A model generated the notes under the pieces. The model did not search any database and had not been told where the DNA came from. It saw only the letters and a program-made list of their open reading frames with translations. A program made the translations under genes and the position numbers. Shown in pieces: positions 43,497-52,287 of a stretch of 64,000 nt of DNA. Position 1 is the first letter of the stretch, and every line of letters begins with the position of its first letter. The DNA comes from Rs1 sp038900335 (GTDB lineage Bacteria > Pseudomonadota > Gammaproteobacteria > Pseudomonadales > Balneatricaceae), in assembly GCA_038900335.1 (NCBI GenBank), contig JBBMRB010000014.1, positions 41,667-105,666 on the forward strand, given 5' to 3'.

Positions 43497-44969
43497 CTAA
43501 AGATTATATTCCAAATTGCCTTTGCGGCTGACGGGGGTTGTGTGTTTGTCACTGTTGCATATTCGGCAGTTTTTATTGTTTTTAATAATGGCTCGCTGTT
43601 TTTCAACGGTGTTGCCGGCTACCCCATCCTTGGTTTCAGCTCGGCGGGCTTTAGTAATAAGCGGTGCTTGCTTCGCCATGCGATCGCCTGCTTTTGCAAA
43701 AGATTCAATCATTTTGCTAAAACCTGAGAGTGCTTGCTGCGCATTTTTAACGGCTTTAGTGCTGCTTCCGCTCATTCTAGCGATGCGCGCAGTAATCACG
43801 GAGACTCTCGCGGCAGCACCTATACCACCTAGGAGCATGCCTATTACAAACAGTATGATTTCGTATAATACAAAGACGCCACCTTTACCAAAATAAAAGG
43901 TATAAAAATTTGGCGGTACCGCGGCAAAAAACTGTTGGGCGTAAGCGATGAACACAACCGTTGACTGGCGATAATTGACTAGTTCTAAGGTGTCTTGCCA
44001 AGATTTATCGTATCGTAGTTGCTCCGCCCACTCTGGGTCTATTGCCTGCAAAGTGGTATCGATAAAGGCTTCAATTTCGTTTACATCTGCAGCAACAATA
44101 TGATTAGGTAGGTTTAGCAACGCCTCACGGTGTTGATATATTTTTTGCACTTGTTCTACATTCGCCTGTGCCTTCTCGATCGACTCTTCTATACTGTCAA
44201 GTGCGGCATTACCTATTGTTTCCACTTGCTCAGCGGCTTGGTTCATCACTTCACTAACACTAGTGTTTTCAACAAAATACCAAGCATCTTTTAATGATGC
44301 TTGGGCCCAGTCAGAGCCTTTTGATGCCGCCTCTTTGGTGCCTTGCCACAGCTCAAACCAGTTGTCTTTGTCGGTTACCCAGTCGTAGGACTCTTCAGCC
44401 GTTTGGCTAATGCCCGTTGCTATATCACTCGCCCCTTCTTTCGCACCGGCACCAATACTGATCAACAGTGACTTTTTACCCGATGTTTGCCATTGCTCTC
44501 GATAACCACTCATACCTGCTTCTACATTACGGTATGCGCCATCAAGGGCTGACTCTATCGCACTATCAAGCTGCTGGATTTGACTTTCGGCACTGGGATC
44601 GCTAACTATTTCAAAATACGCTTTACCTTCATCACAGCTAGGGTAATAGAACGTTCCCAACTCATCGTATTTTTGCTGCCATTGTGCTTTAGCCGCTGCG
44701 TCCTTAGGGGGTATTTCACCGGGCTTTAAGCCCACTTGTTGATAATCTTTTAAGTGTTTACCTGCTAATAGTAATTCACTATTAAGGTATAAATTAAATT
44801 TGGCACCGGCCATCGGTGTTTGCCATCGATCATCATATGTAGCTTTCACTTTAATCCAAGTACCACAAGGTGAAGTCACACCGTCGATTGGACCTTGGAA
44901 TTTTTCAATAGCCGCCGCTTCGGTACTTTTTGCTATATCGGCGGGTTCTGGGGTGTCAGGTTTACTCAT
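43497..44969 (-). CDS. Type VI-style effector body protein
   Basis: A 490-residue protein that I read as the carrier part of a secreted effector. The N-terminus (about 35-90) holds a beta-rich region with TYDDRWQTPMAGAKFNLYLN, common to DUF4123-linked effectors. A long Gln/Glu/Ala helical region (140-300) follows. A membrane segment spans about 355-392 (GGVFVLYEIILFVIGMLLGGIG). The end has a CRIC zinc-type pair near 470. There is no PAAR or VgrG domain. It overlaps the adaptor by eight bases, and its stop overlaps the nuclease ribosome-binding site. Toxicity of this part alone is unknown. Confidence 0.65.
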   Translation of the reverse strand: MSKPDTPEPADIAKSTEAAAIEKFQGPIDGVTSPCGTWIKVKATYDDRWQTPMAGAKFNLYLNSELLLAGKHLKDYQQVGLKPGEIPPKDAAAKAQWQQKYDELGTFYYPSCDEGKAYFEIVSDPSAESQIQQLDSAIESALDGAYRNVEAGMSGYREQWQTSGKKSLLISIGAGAKEGASDIATGISQTAEESYDWVTDKDNWFELWQGTKEAASKGSDWAQASLKDAWYFVENTSVSEVMNQAAEQVETIGNAALDSIEESIEKAQANVEQVQKIYQHREALLNLPNHIVAADVNEIEAFIDTTLQAIDPEWAEQLRYDKSWQDTLELVNYRQSTVVFIAYAQQFFAAVPPNFYTFYFGKGGVFVLYEIILFVIGMLLGGIGAAARVSVITARIARMSGSSTKAVKNAQQALSGFSKMIESFAKAGDRMAKQAPLITKARRAETKDGVAGNTVEKQRAIIKNNKNCRICNSDKHTTPVSRKGNLEYNL

Positions 44970-46335
44970 ATGCGTCCTTGTTAACCGTTAGTTGGGTTAT
45001 GTAATCCATGAATTGCTTAAACTTGTCTGCTTCTGCTTGCTCGCTTGTACATATTTTATATAAATCCGCGTTCGCGTATTTACTCTCGTAGTCACAGCCG
45101 TAAAACAATTCAAATGCTGCAAGCTGGAATAAATGCTCGCCAGCTGTAAAGCCGTAGCTTTGCATGCGGGTAACACTGGCAAACACGCGCGCTTCTATAT
45201 CTGTGAGGTTATTTAATGATTCGGGGTACAGCATTTTCAGTTCGTCTGCCATTTTTCGACAGTTATCGCGCACTTTTTTCACTTGTAAACCTGCTTTGTC
45301 TCTGGCTGTTATAACAAAAGGCGGCGCTGTCATTGAGTGAATATCTATGCCGGGGTTTACTTGGATAGTGAGTATTTTTTGCCCTTCTTCTAGTTCACTC
45401 AATAAGGTGAATTGATGCTCGTTATCACGTGATATGAAAAAGAGTTTGCAGCGCTGAGCCCAATTCCTAATCGATTGGAAGTATGTGTCAACAACTGTGG
45501 GAGAGTAAAAATGGAAGAAGACCCACTTATCTTCGACCTCATCATAGATACGGGTAAATTTTCTGAAATGTTGATGTACTTCTTCGAACGAGGCTGTGGT
45601 GCGGATGAAAATTCCCGTATTGTGCCCCCAATATTTTTTAAAATAATCACGATGAAAGTCAGGGGTGCCAATTATCTCTTCACGTAGGCTGTCATATTTT
45701 ATATTTTCCAATGTCATATCGATAAGATAAGGGGCACAATACTTTAATGTCTTAGCGGCATCACCTTTATAAAGGCATTGTATCGTTAGCGTGTTAAGCA
45801 AATCTAGATCAAATAAGCCTCTAATGCTGCTATAAGCCTGCGCATCTAGAATAAGATAGGTTCTTAATAAGTTCTCTGGAGGCTGATGCTTTGGTTGAGA
45901 AAAGAGTAAAGACTTTAGCGTATCGTTAATCCAAGGTTTTTCCCAGAATGCAAGCCAGCTTTGATCCACTGCCGGTGGAATACTTACCTCTGAAAACTCT
46001 AAGTAATCAATATCAAGCGCTAATTTTTTGCTGCTAAGTAATTTAGTTTCTTTGAATACAATAGGTTGCTGTCTACTGACTTTCTGCGATAAATCAATTG
46101 CTGTTTGATCGTAATGATCGGATTCTTCTAAGTGCTGAATAATAGGTTTAGCCAAGCCTGAATACAGAAACAAGTAACCATCTTCTTTTAACACGTCACT
46201 TATTTTTTCATCAAGCTGATGATGATCTTCAAGACAGACAACAACGCAGCATTCATAACGTTGAGATAAAGTCTCATTTTGCTTTGTCGCTTCACAGCTT
46301 AAAACCCAGATATTGTCTTGTTGATTATCAATCAT
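44962..46335 (-). CDS. DUF4123 domain effector adaptor (TEC/Tap type)
   Basis: A 457-residue cytoplasmic protein. The DUF4123 region lies around 155-280 (LLRTYLILDAQAYSSIRGLFD, then WGHNTGIFIRTTASFEEVHQHFRKF, VFFHFYSPTVV). Such proteins load type VI effectors onto VgrG. The C-terminus (about 375-457) is a helical extension probably binding the effector. It starts the toxin cassette and is coupled to the effector body by ATGAGTAAA overlap. No VgrG is present, so the adaptor must dock on a spike encoded elsewhere. Confidence 0.82.
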   Translation of the reverse strand: MIDNQQDNIWVLSCEATKQNETLSQRYECCVVVCLEDHHQLDEKISDVLKEDGYLFLYSGLAKPIIQHLEESDHYDQTAIDLSQKVSRQQPIVFKETKLLSSKKLALDIDYLEFSEVSIPPAVDQSWLAFWEKPWINDTLKSLLFSQPKHQPPENLLRTYLILDAQAYSSIRGLFDLDLLNTLTIQCLYKGDAAKTLKYCAPYLIDMTLENIKYDSLREEIIGTPDFHRDYFKKYWGHNTGIFIRTTASFEEVHQHFRKFTRIYDEVEDKWVFFHFYSPTVVDTYFQSIRNWAQRCKLFFISRDNEHQFTLLSELEEGQKILTIQVNPGIDIHSMTAPPFVITARDKAGLQVKKVRDNCRKMADELKMLYPESLNNLTDIEARVFASVTRMQSYGFTAGEHLFQLAAFELFYGCDYESKYANADLYKICTSEQAEADKFKQFMDYITQLTVNKDAYE

Positions 46336-46482
46336 TTATTACGTCCATGTAAATTTGTACTAATTGTATTATTAATACAAACTGAACGTAACATTTTATT
46401 AAATTTATTTTTTATTTGCTACCTAACTTCCTCATTTAATCTAATATTGTTAACTAAAGCTTAGCAACAATTTAACGAGAAT

Positions 46483-46992
46483 TTAATAAGATCCCCTTTT
46501 GAATTGTTTATTAGCTCTAGTCAGTTTTTTAATAGGCCACATCATTAAGCTACTCAATAGCAAAGCAGCTAACGCACTGTAAACGAAGCTGCTTATATTA
46601 AGAGGGATGCCTAATTGAAAGTTCTTAGTGACCTCTACCAGCGTAGCCCATCTTGTTGGGGTTAACATATAAATAATCTGCTGCGCTAAATTACCATTGT
46701 TGAAGATATCAATGGCGCTAAGCAGTTGCTGATACTGCGCTATGGTTTGCTCTTTATTAGCGGCGTCCATACGTACCGCACTATTGCTATTTTGCTTAAA
46801 GTCATTAATCATCTCATTTACATCGCTATAGCCATTGAGCTTTGCATTCACCTTATCACTATCTACCTGTGATTTGGTTGCTAAATAATAGCCATTAATA
46901 AAATGATGATATTCATTGGCTAAAATTGGCATTTGCAGAAAAATGATCAATAACGTGGCAAAAATAAGTTTATCTACAGTATTTACCAACAC
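46483..46992 (-). CDS. DUF2937-like membrane protein
   Basis: A 169-residue protein with one hydrophobic segment at each end (about 8-22 and 132-152) and a helical periplasmic middle. The layout, with VDKLIFATLLIIFLQMPILANEY at the start, fits DUF2937, a family of unknown function. I chose GTG at 46992 because GGAG lies six bases upstream and the first residues align with the family start; a TTG 21 bases earlier lacks support. It lies downstream of the arsenic genes, across a hairpin. Confidence 0.6.
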   Translation of the reverse strand: MLVNTVDKLIFATLLIIFLQMPILANEYHHFINGYYLATKSQVDSDKVNAKLNGYSDVNEMINDFKQNSNSAVRMDAANKEQTIAQYQQLLSAIDIFNNGNLAQQIIYMLTPTRWATLVEVTKNFQLGIPLNISSFVYSALAALLLSSLMMWPIKKLTRANKQFKRGSY

Positions 46993-47020
46993 AGTGAGCT
47001 CCAATACGTTCAAATAGTCA

Positions 47021-47040
47021 TCACGTCAACGCTGACGTGA
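47021..47040. terminator. Hairpin after arsJ
   Basis: Perfect TCACGTCA/TGACGTGA arms with an ACGC loop, 23 bases past the arsJ stop. The minus-strand tail is short (CTATTTG), so termination may be partial. Confidence 0.5.
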
Positions 47041-47062
47041 ACAACAACGACCTTACCAAAGC

Positions 47063-48271
47063 TTAGCGCTTAGGTAGTTGCCTCAACTGTGCTGATAATA
47101 ACACCGCTATGGCAATAAATGCGCTTGATATCCATAAGCAGGCAATTAAACCATATTGCTGATAAACCCAGCCTGATAATAAGGTGCCTATTAAGCGCCC
47201 CATGGCATTGGCCATATAATAAAAGCCGACATCAAGAGACACCCCATCCTCTTTGGCATAACTCACTATTAGGTAGCTATGTAATGATGAATTAATGGCG
47301 AATATAGCGCCAAATATCATCAGGCCAATCATTAAGCTGTATTGAATATAGATATCATAATACAGAGCCAATGCTATTATTGCCGGTACCGTACTTAGAT
47401 AACACGCCCATAAAAAAGCATCATTAGCCCCTTTACTACCAGTGATCATAGGTGCCAGCGATTGCACTAATCCGTAAGCGATTACCCAGCAAGCCATGAA
47501 CCCACCAACCCACCAGTGATCCCAGTTAAAAGTAGCAGCTAAAAATACGGGTAGCGCGACGACAAACCAGACATCTCGTGCGCCAAACAAGAATAATCGA
47601 GCGCCTGAGAGTAAATTAATTTCTGCACTTTTGGCAAAAATATCATTAAACTTTGGCTTATATTTAGCCTTGCCTAAATCATCTTGTAGTGCATATAAGC
47701 TAAACAACCAGATCAAGGTTAAAAAACACGCCATTGACAAGACAGCAACGCTAAAACCGATCGTTGTTAAAAGCAGACCGCCAATGAAAAAGCCCATGCC
47801 TTTGAGCGCGTTTTTTGACCCAGTTAGCCTAGCAACCCATCGATATAGCTTACCTTGCTCAGTGCTTGCTACTAGCAACTTAATTGCACTTTTAGCGCTC
47901 ATTTTATTGAGATCTTTCGCTATCCCCGATAATGCCTGCGCCAGCATAACATAGCCGATGCTGAGCATATCTGTAGGGATAGCCAGCATCACTAGTGCTA
48001 TAATTTGCAAGGCTAGGCCAATGTTCATTGTTTTGTTTAAGCCAAGCCTTGCGCCTAACCAGCCACCTACCAAGTTGGTAATCACGCCAAAGATCTCATA
48101 AAACAAAAACAGCATTGCGATATTGATCGGGCTATAACCTAACTGATGAAAATACAGCACCACCAGCATGCGAAGTGCGCCATCAGTTAAAGTAAATGCC
48201 CAATAATTGGCGGTAATCAATAAGTATTGTTTTATACCTGTTGATAGTTGATTAAACCCTGAGCTGAGCAT
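47063..48271 (-). CDS. arsJ: Organoarsenical efflux permease ArsJ
   Basis: A 402-residue MFS transporter with twelve hydrophobic segments that exports 1-arseno-3-phosphoglycerate. The family pattern is clear: QYLLITANYWAFTLTDGALRMLVVLYFHQLG at the start, and LSGIAKDLNKMSAKSAIK near 110. It lies four bases after the GAPDH stop, behind a paired GAPDH, the known arsJ arrangement. GAPDH joins arsenate to glyceraldehyde-3-phosphate, and ArsJ pumps out the unstable product, so arsenate is removed without reduction. Confidence 0.92.
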   Translation of the reverse strand: MLSSGFNQLSTGIKQYLLITANYWAFTLTDGALRMLVVLYFHQLGYSPINIAMLFLFYEIFGVITNLVGGWLGARLGLNKTMNIGLALQIIALVMLAIPTDMLSIGYVMLAQALSGIAKDLNKMSAKSAIKLLVASTEQGKLYRWVARLTGSKNALKGMGFFIGGLLLTTIGFSVAVLSMACFLTLIWLFSLYALQDDLGKAKYKPKFNDIFAKSAEINLLSGARLFLFGARDVWFVVALPVFLAATFNWDHWWVGGFMACWVIAYGLVQSLAPMITGSKGANDAFLWACYLSTVPAIIALALYYDIYIQYSLMIGLMIFGAIFAINSSLHSYLIVSYAKEDGVSLDVGFYYMANAMGRLIGTLLSGWVYQQYGLIACLWISSAFIAIAVLLSAQLRQLPKR

Positions 48272-48275
48272 CTAT

Positions 48276-49286
48276 TTACCCTTTATCAGCCAAGCCAACC
48301 ATACGCGCAAGCTCAGCTGTTCGATTAGCATAGCCCCACTCATTGTCATACCAAACATATAATTTAACTTGAGTGCCATTGACGACCATGGTTGATAATG
48401 CATCAATAATACTTGATCGTGGGTCTGTTTTATAATCAATAGAGACAAGCGGTCGCTCTTCAAAGCCGAGTATGTTTTGCAACTCATCTTGTGATGCCTG
48501 TTTTAAAAGCGCATTCACTTCCGCAACTGTTGTGCCACGCTCCACTTCAAACACACAATCGGTGATCGATGCATTCGCTATAGGTACACGTATGGCATGG
48601 CCATTTAGCTTGCCTGCCAACTCCGGAAAAATATGGGTGATGGCTGTAGCAGAACCTGTGGTTGTCGGGATTAAACTCACAGAGCAAGCGCGTGCTCGAC
48701 GTAAATCTTTATGCGGTGCATCTAAAATTGTTTGAGTATTTGTAATATTATGAATGGTGGTCATAGAGCCATGTTTAATACCGATTTTTTGATGAATCAC
48801 TTTAACAACAGGCGCTAGGCAGTTAGTAGTGCATGATGCAGCGGTCACTATCGGATGTAGCGCTTTATCATATAAATCATCATTAACGCCCATCACAATA
48901 TTAAGCACGCCCTGCTCTTTAACAGGCGCGGTGACGACCACCCGTTTAACACCTTGATCTAGGTATGCTTGCAGCAATGCTTTCGTCTTCATTTTACCCG
49001 ATGCCTCAATGACGACATCACACCTTGACCAATCGGTATCCTCAATACGTGTATTTGCACTGCAAGCAATCAGCTGATTGTTGATAATCAGTGCATCACC
49101 TTGATAATTCGCCTCATGATGCCAACGCCCGTGTATTGAATCAAACGTTAGTAGGTGCGCCAGTGTCTGGGCATCTCCTGCAGGGTCATTAATATGAACA
49201 ATTTCGATATCATCCCAATCATAAGCCGCTCTCATCGCTAAGCGCCCCATGCGACCAAAACCATTAATACCTATTTTAATTGTCAT
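48276..49286 (-). CDS. ArsJ-associated glyceraldehyde-3-phosphate dehydrogenase
   Basis: A 336-residue GAPDH. NINGFGRMG-type NAD loop at the start (GINGFGRMGR), catalytic C152 in SCTTNCLAP, and the DPRSSIIDA region near 288. In this cluster its role is to make 1-arseno-3-phosphoglycerate from arsenate rather than to serve glycolysis. GGGGAG seven bases upstream of the ATG is a strong ribosome-binding site. It is sandwiched between the ArsC-ArsR fusion and arsJ. Confidence 0.93.
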   Translation of the reverse strand: MTIKIGINGFGRMGRLAMRAAYDWDDIEIVHINDPAGDAQTLAHLLTFDSIHGRWHHEANYQGDALIINNQLIACSANTRIEDTDWSRCDVVIEASGKMKTKALLQAYLDQGVKRVVVTAPVKEQGVLNIVMGVNDDLYDKALHPIVTAASCTTNCLAPVVKVIHQKIGIKHGSMTTIHNITNTQTILDAPHKDLRRARACSVSLIPTTTGSATAITHIFPELAGKLNGHAIRVPIANASITDCVFEVERGTTVAEVNALLKQASQDELQNILGFEERPLVSIDYKTDPRSSIIDALSTMVVNGTQVKLYVWYDNEWGYANRTAELARMVGLADKG

Positions 49287-49320
49287 TAATTTCTCCCCAC
49301 CTTCACTAGTTAATTGTTAT

Positions 49321-50109
49321 TTAACAGAAATTTTCTTTATCTGGTCTATCTTGCATTTTATCGAGCTGTTGTAAATGCGGATAAATTAGTGCCAGATTAT
49401 GCTCACTGCTTTGAGCTATCACCGTTTTAGCCCATGGTGGTAATGCCGGGTTAAGTCGATAGAATACCCATTGACCGTGCTTTCTTGTCGTTAAAATGCC
49501 CTGCTTTTTTAGCACTGCTAGATTACGTGACACTTTAGGTTGGCTATTTTCTTGCAAGGCATGCATGATTTCACAGACACACAGCTCCCCATGGTAATGG
49601 GTTAGCATCAGTGTTTTTAAACGTACGCTATCACTTAAACACTTATAAAAAGACACTGGGTCTATCACTGCTAACGCCTGAGTATGAGTATTGAGTGCGC
49701 CAGTGTCACCCTCAACAGCTAAGAACATGGTTAAGCGCTGATTGATCTCCGTTAAGGTGGTAAAAAAAGGATCATCATCTAATCGCATTTTCGGATCGGC
49801 AAAATCCCAGGCAAACTGTTTGTGCGCACCAGGGTATTGCCGACATTCATTATTGGCGTTATCACACACTGTAATGACATAGTCAAAGCTTTGCCCTGCA
49901 AAGACATCAATACTCTTAGCGCTTAGTTCACTAGCGTTAATTCCATATTTATTTAGTGCCATTATTGTGCGCTGATCAACCGTATCAGGCTCAGTACCCG
50001 CACTATAGCTATCAAAAGTGTCAGCTGCTTTGTGGTGTAATAGTACTTGTGCCATTTGTGATCGCGCTGAATTAGCAGTGCAAACAAACAATACTCTTTT
50101 CTTTTTCAT
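49321..50109 (-). CDS. ArsC-ArsR fusion: arsenate reductase-like phosphatase fold with regulator
   Basis: A 262-residue fusion. Residues 1-130 are a thioredoxin-coupled arsenate reductase: CX5R loop with C10 and R16, and redox cysteines C82 and C89 in VCDNANNEC, exactly as in the Staphylococcus pI258 enzyme. Residues 150-225 are an ArsR winged helix with the arsenite site GELCVCE (C177, C179). It probably represses this operon and releases on arsenite that it may itself make. No arsenite exporter (ArsB or ACR3) is in the window, so one is expected elsewhere. Confidence 0.88.
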   Translation of the reverse strand: MKKKRVLFVCTANSARSQMAQVLLHHKAADTFDSYSAGTEPDTVDQRTIMALNKYGINASELSAKSIDVFAGQSFDYVITVCDNANNECRQYPGAHKQFAWDFADPKMRLDDDPFFTTLTEINQRLTMFLAVEGDTGALNTHTQALAVIDPVSFYKCLSDSVRLKTLMLTHYHGELCVCEIMHALQENSQPKVSRNLAVLKKQGILTTRKHGQWVFYRLNPALPPWAKTVIAQSSEHNLALIYPHLQQLDKMQDRPDKENFC

Positions 50110-50125
50110 CGTAGTAATAAACCGC

Positions 50126-50155
50126 CATATATATATATCAATTATTATATATATG
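50126..50155. promoter_or_regulatory. Candidate ArsR operator
   Basis: A near-perfect 30-bp palindrome of alternating AT (CATATATAT to its mirror around TCAATT) starts 17 bases upstream of the ArsC-ArsR start codon. The position suits self-repression by ArsR. The low complexity makes chance plausible. Confidence 0.5.
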
Positions 50156-50210
50156 TTTTTTTACATATAAAAGATCGTTGTCGTGTTTTTTTAATGTACT
50201 TATTTTAGAT

Positions 50211-50239
50211 AAAAAAAAGCCCAGTGTTGGTACTGGGCT
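50211..50239 (-). terminator. Terminator of the acyl-CoA dehydrogenase gene
   Basis: On the minus strand AGCCCAGT/ACTGGGCT arms with a six-base loop run straight into eight Ts. A textbook intrinsic terminator. Confidence 0.9.
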
Positions 50240-50312
50240 ATTAATAACAACTAGTGACTAGTTTTAAATTCTAAGTTCTAAGCTCTAAGTTTTCACAAGC
50301 CTATTTTGACGG

Positions 50313-52067
50313 TTAAAAATCATCTTCTGCCAACGCCATAATACTGTTAGAGCCCGCAATAATGCTTTGATACAGTGACTGGGTACGCACCAGTATATGC
50401 TCACAATAAAACTGGCTAGTCACTAGCTTAGCTTTAAGTTGTGCCTGTTTAGCATCACCTGATTTTAACCTAGCATTTGCTTTAACCGCACTTTTAGCCA
50501 TCAGCCAACCACCACATAAATAGCCAAATAGCATCATAAAGTTAACACTAACGCTGCCAGCTATCTCCTTATCTGCATTATCTAATAGCCACTGGCGAGC
50601 ATTGACAGCATCTGTAATCGCTCGACGATATTGTGCAATTGACAGCTCAAACTCAGCGCCAAGCGCTGCAAAGGTTTCGTAATCCGCGCTTATATCAGCA
50701 AGTAACAGAGCGAGGCTTTCACCTTTATTAACTAACGTTTTACGCCCGACTAAGTCTAATGCTTGAATACCCGTTGTACCCTCATAAATCGTTAGAATTC
50801 TCGCATCTCGGTAAAACTGCGCAGCGCCAGTCTCTTCAATAAAGCCCATACCGCCGTGAATTTGCACCCCTTGATAAGTCACTTCCTGCGCCAACTCTGT
50901 CACCCAACCCTTAATGATAGGCGTCATTAGCTCTACTCTTGCCATATCGCCATCATCGACCTGCGCCGCGCCAACTAAACATAGCGCACGCATCGCCTGC
51001 GTTGATGCTTTCATTTGCATCAACATACGGCGCACATCGGCAAACTTAATAATACTGAAGCGGCTTCCATCTTTGTTAGTGCCTTGTAACCGATCTTTTG
51101 CGTAAGCTAAAGCGTGTTGATACGCTGCCTCAGATACTGCCAAACCCTGCAAACCAACGCCCTGTCTTGCATGGTTCATCATGGTAAACATGTAGTTGAG
51201 CCCCCTGTGCTCCTCGCCCACTAAATAGCCGATAGCACCAGTATTTTCGCCAAAGCTCATCACACAGGTCGGGCTGCCATGAATCCCTAACTTATGCTCT
51301 AAAGAGACACTGTACACATCATTACGCTGACCTGGCAGCCCCTGCTCGTCCAATAAAAACTTTGGCACAATAAATAATGAGATACCTTTTACCCCAGCAG
51401 GGGCATCCGGTAATCTTGCTAACACTAAATGCACGATATTATCGCTCATTTGATGATCGCCCCATGTGATAAAAATCTTCTGCCCTGTAATTAAGTAGTG
51501 ATCATCCTGAGCCACTGCCTTGGTCTTTATCGCCGCTAAATCTGTACCTGCATCTGATTCAGTTAAATTCATGGTCCCAGGCCAATCACCGCTAATCATT
51601 TTCTCTAAAAATTTCTCTTTTAAATCATCGCTAGCGTGATGCGTTAAAGCCTCTATTGCACCTTGGCTTAATAGCGGGCACAGTGCAAACGCAAGATTAG
51701 CTGACTGCCAGATTTCATTCACCGCTGTACCTAATACATTAGGTAAATTTTGACCTCCATAGCACTCATCACCTGTCAGCGATGCCCAACCTCCCTCTCG
51801 GTATTGACGATACGCATCACTAAACCCCGCTGTCTCTTGTATTGCCGGTTGTCCTTTAAGGTCAATAAGTTTTGGATGCTGAATGTCTCCTATTTTATTA
51901 AGTGGTGCTAACACCTCACTACCTAGTTTCGCGGCCTGGGTTAATATAACACTCGCCAACTCAGTGTTTACATCTGTATGACCCGCTCTTTCACACAACT
52001 GATCAAACTCAACCAGCTCTTGTAATACAAATTGTGCATCATCTATTGGGTAGGTGTATTCACTCAT
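50313..52067 (-). CDS. Acyl-CoA dehydrogenase (long, C-terminal-extended type)
   Basis: A 584-residue FAD enzyme that oxidises an acyl-CoA to the 2-enoyl-CoA. TMNLTESDAGTDLAAIKTKA near 165 is the substrate/FAD segment, and the catalytic glutamate is in ILTIYEGTTGIQALDLVGR near 430. A C-terminal ACDH_C domain (about 450-584) places it with the 580-600-residue group that includes DmdC. The natural substrate is unknown. AAAGG is eight bases before the ATG. Divergent from an AraC-type regulator, which may control it. Confidence 0.9.
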   Translation of the reverse strand: MSEYTYPIDDAQFVLQELVEFDQLCERAGHTDVNTELASVILTQAAKLGSEVLAPLNKIGDIQHPKLIDLKGQPAIQETAGFSDAYRQYREGGWASLTGDECYGGQNLPNVLGTAVNEIWQSANLAFALCPLLSQGAIEALTHHASDDLKEKFLEKMISGDWPGTMNLTESDAGTDLAAIKTKAVAQDDHYLITGQKIFITWGDHQMSDNIVHLVLARLPDAPAGVKGISLFIVPKFLLDEQGLPGQRNDVYSVSLEHKLGIHGSPTCVMSFGENTGAIGYLVGEEHRGLNYMFTMMNHARQGVGLQGLAVSEAAYQHALAYAKDRLQGTNKDGSRFSIIKFADVRRMLMQMKASTQAMRALCLVGAAQVDDGDMARVELMTPIIKGWVTELAQEVTYQGVQIHGGMGFIEETGAAQFYRDARILTIYEGTTGIQALDLVGRKTLVNKGESLALLLADISADYETFAALGAEFELSIAQYRRAITDAVNARQWLLDNADKEIAGSVSVNFMMLFGYLCGGWLMAKSAVKANARLKSGDAKQAQLKAKLVTSQFYCEHILVRTQSLYQSIIAGSNSIMALAEDDF

Positions 52068-52287
52068 ATTATTTACCTTTATAAGTTGGAAGGCGCTGAT
52101 GACAGCTGATTGTTATCACGACAGTTGGTTTTAAAACCAATACTCACTATTTTGCCTTTACCCTAGGCTATCAACAAGGTAAAAGAGGGTCTTATACTTA
52201 ACATAATAGGACACAAGCTTGTTAAATACGCTATAGTAATCGCTTAAAAAACGAATTATCAATAATATAACAACATTGAGCAGCAAC

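Noticed and set aside
43487..43606. An extension of the nuclease frame upstream to 43606
   Set aside because: It overlaps the effector body's coding sequence, whereas ATG 43486 has AGGAG at the right distance.
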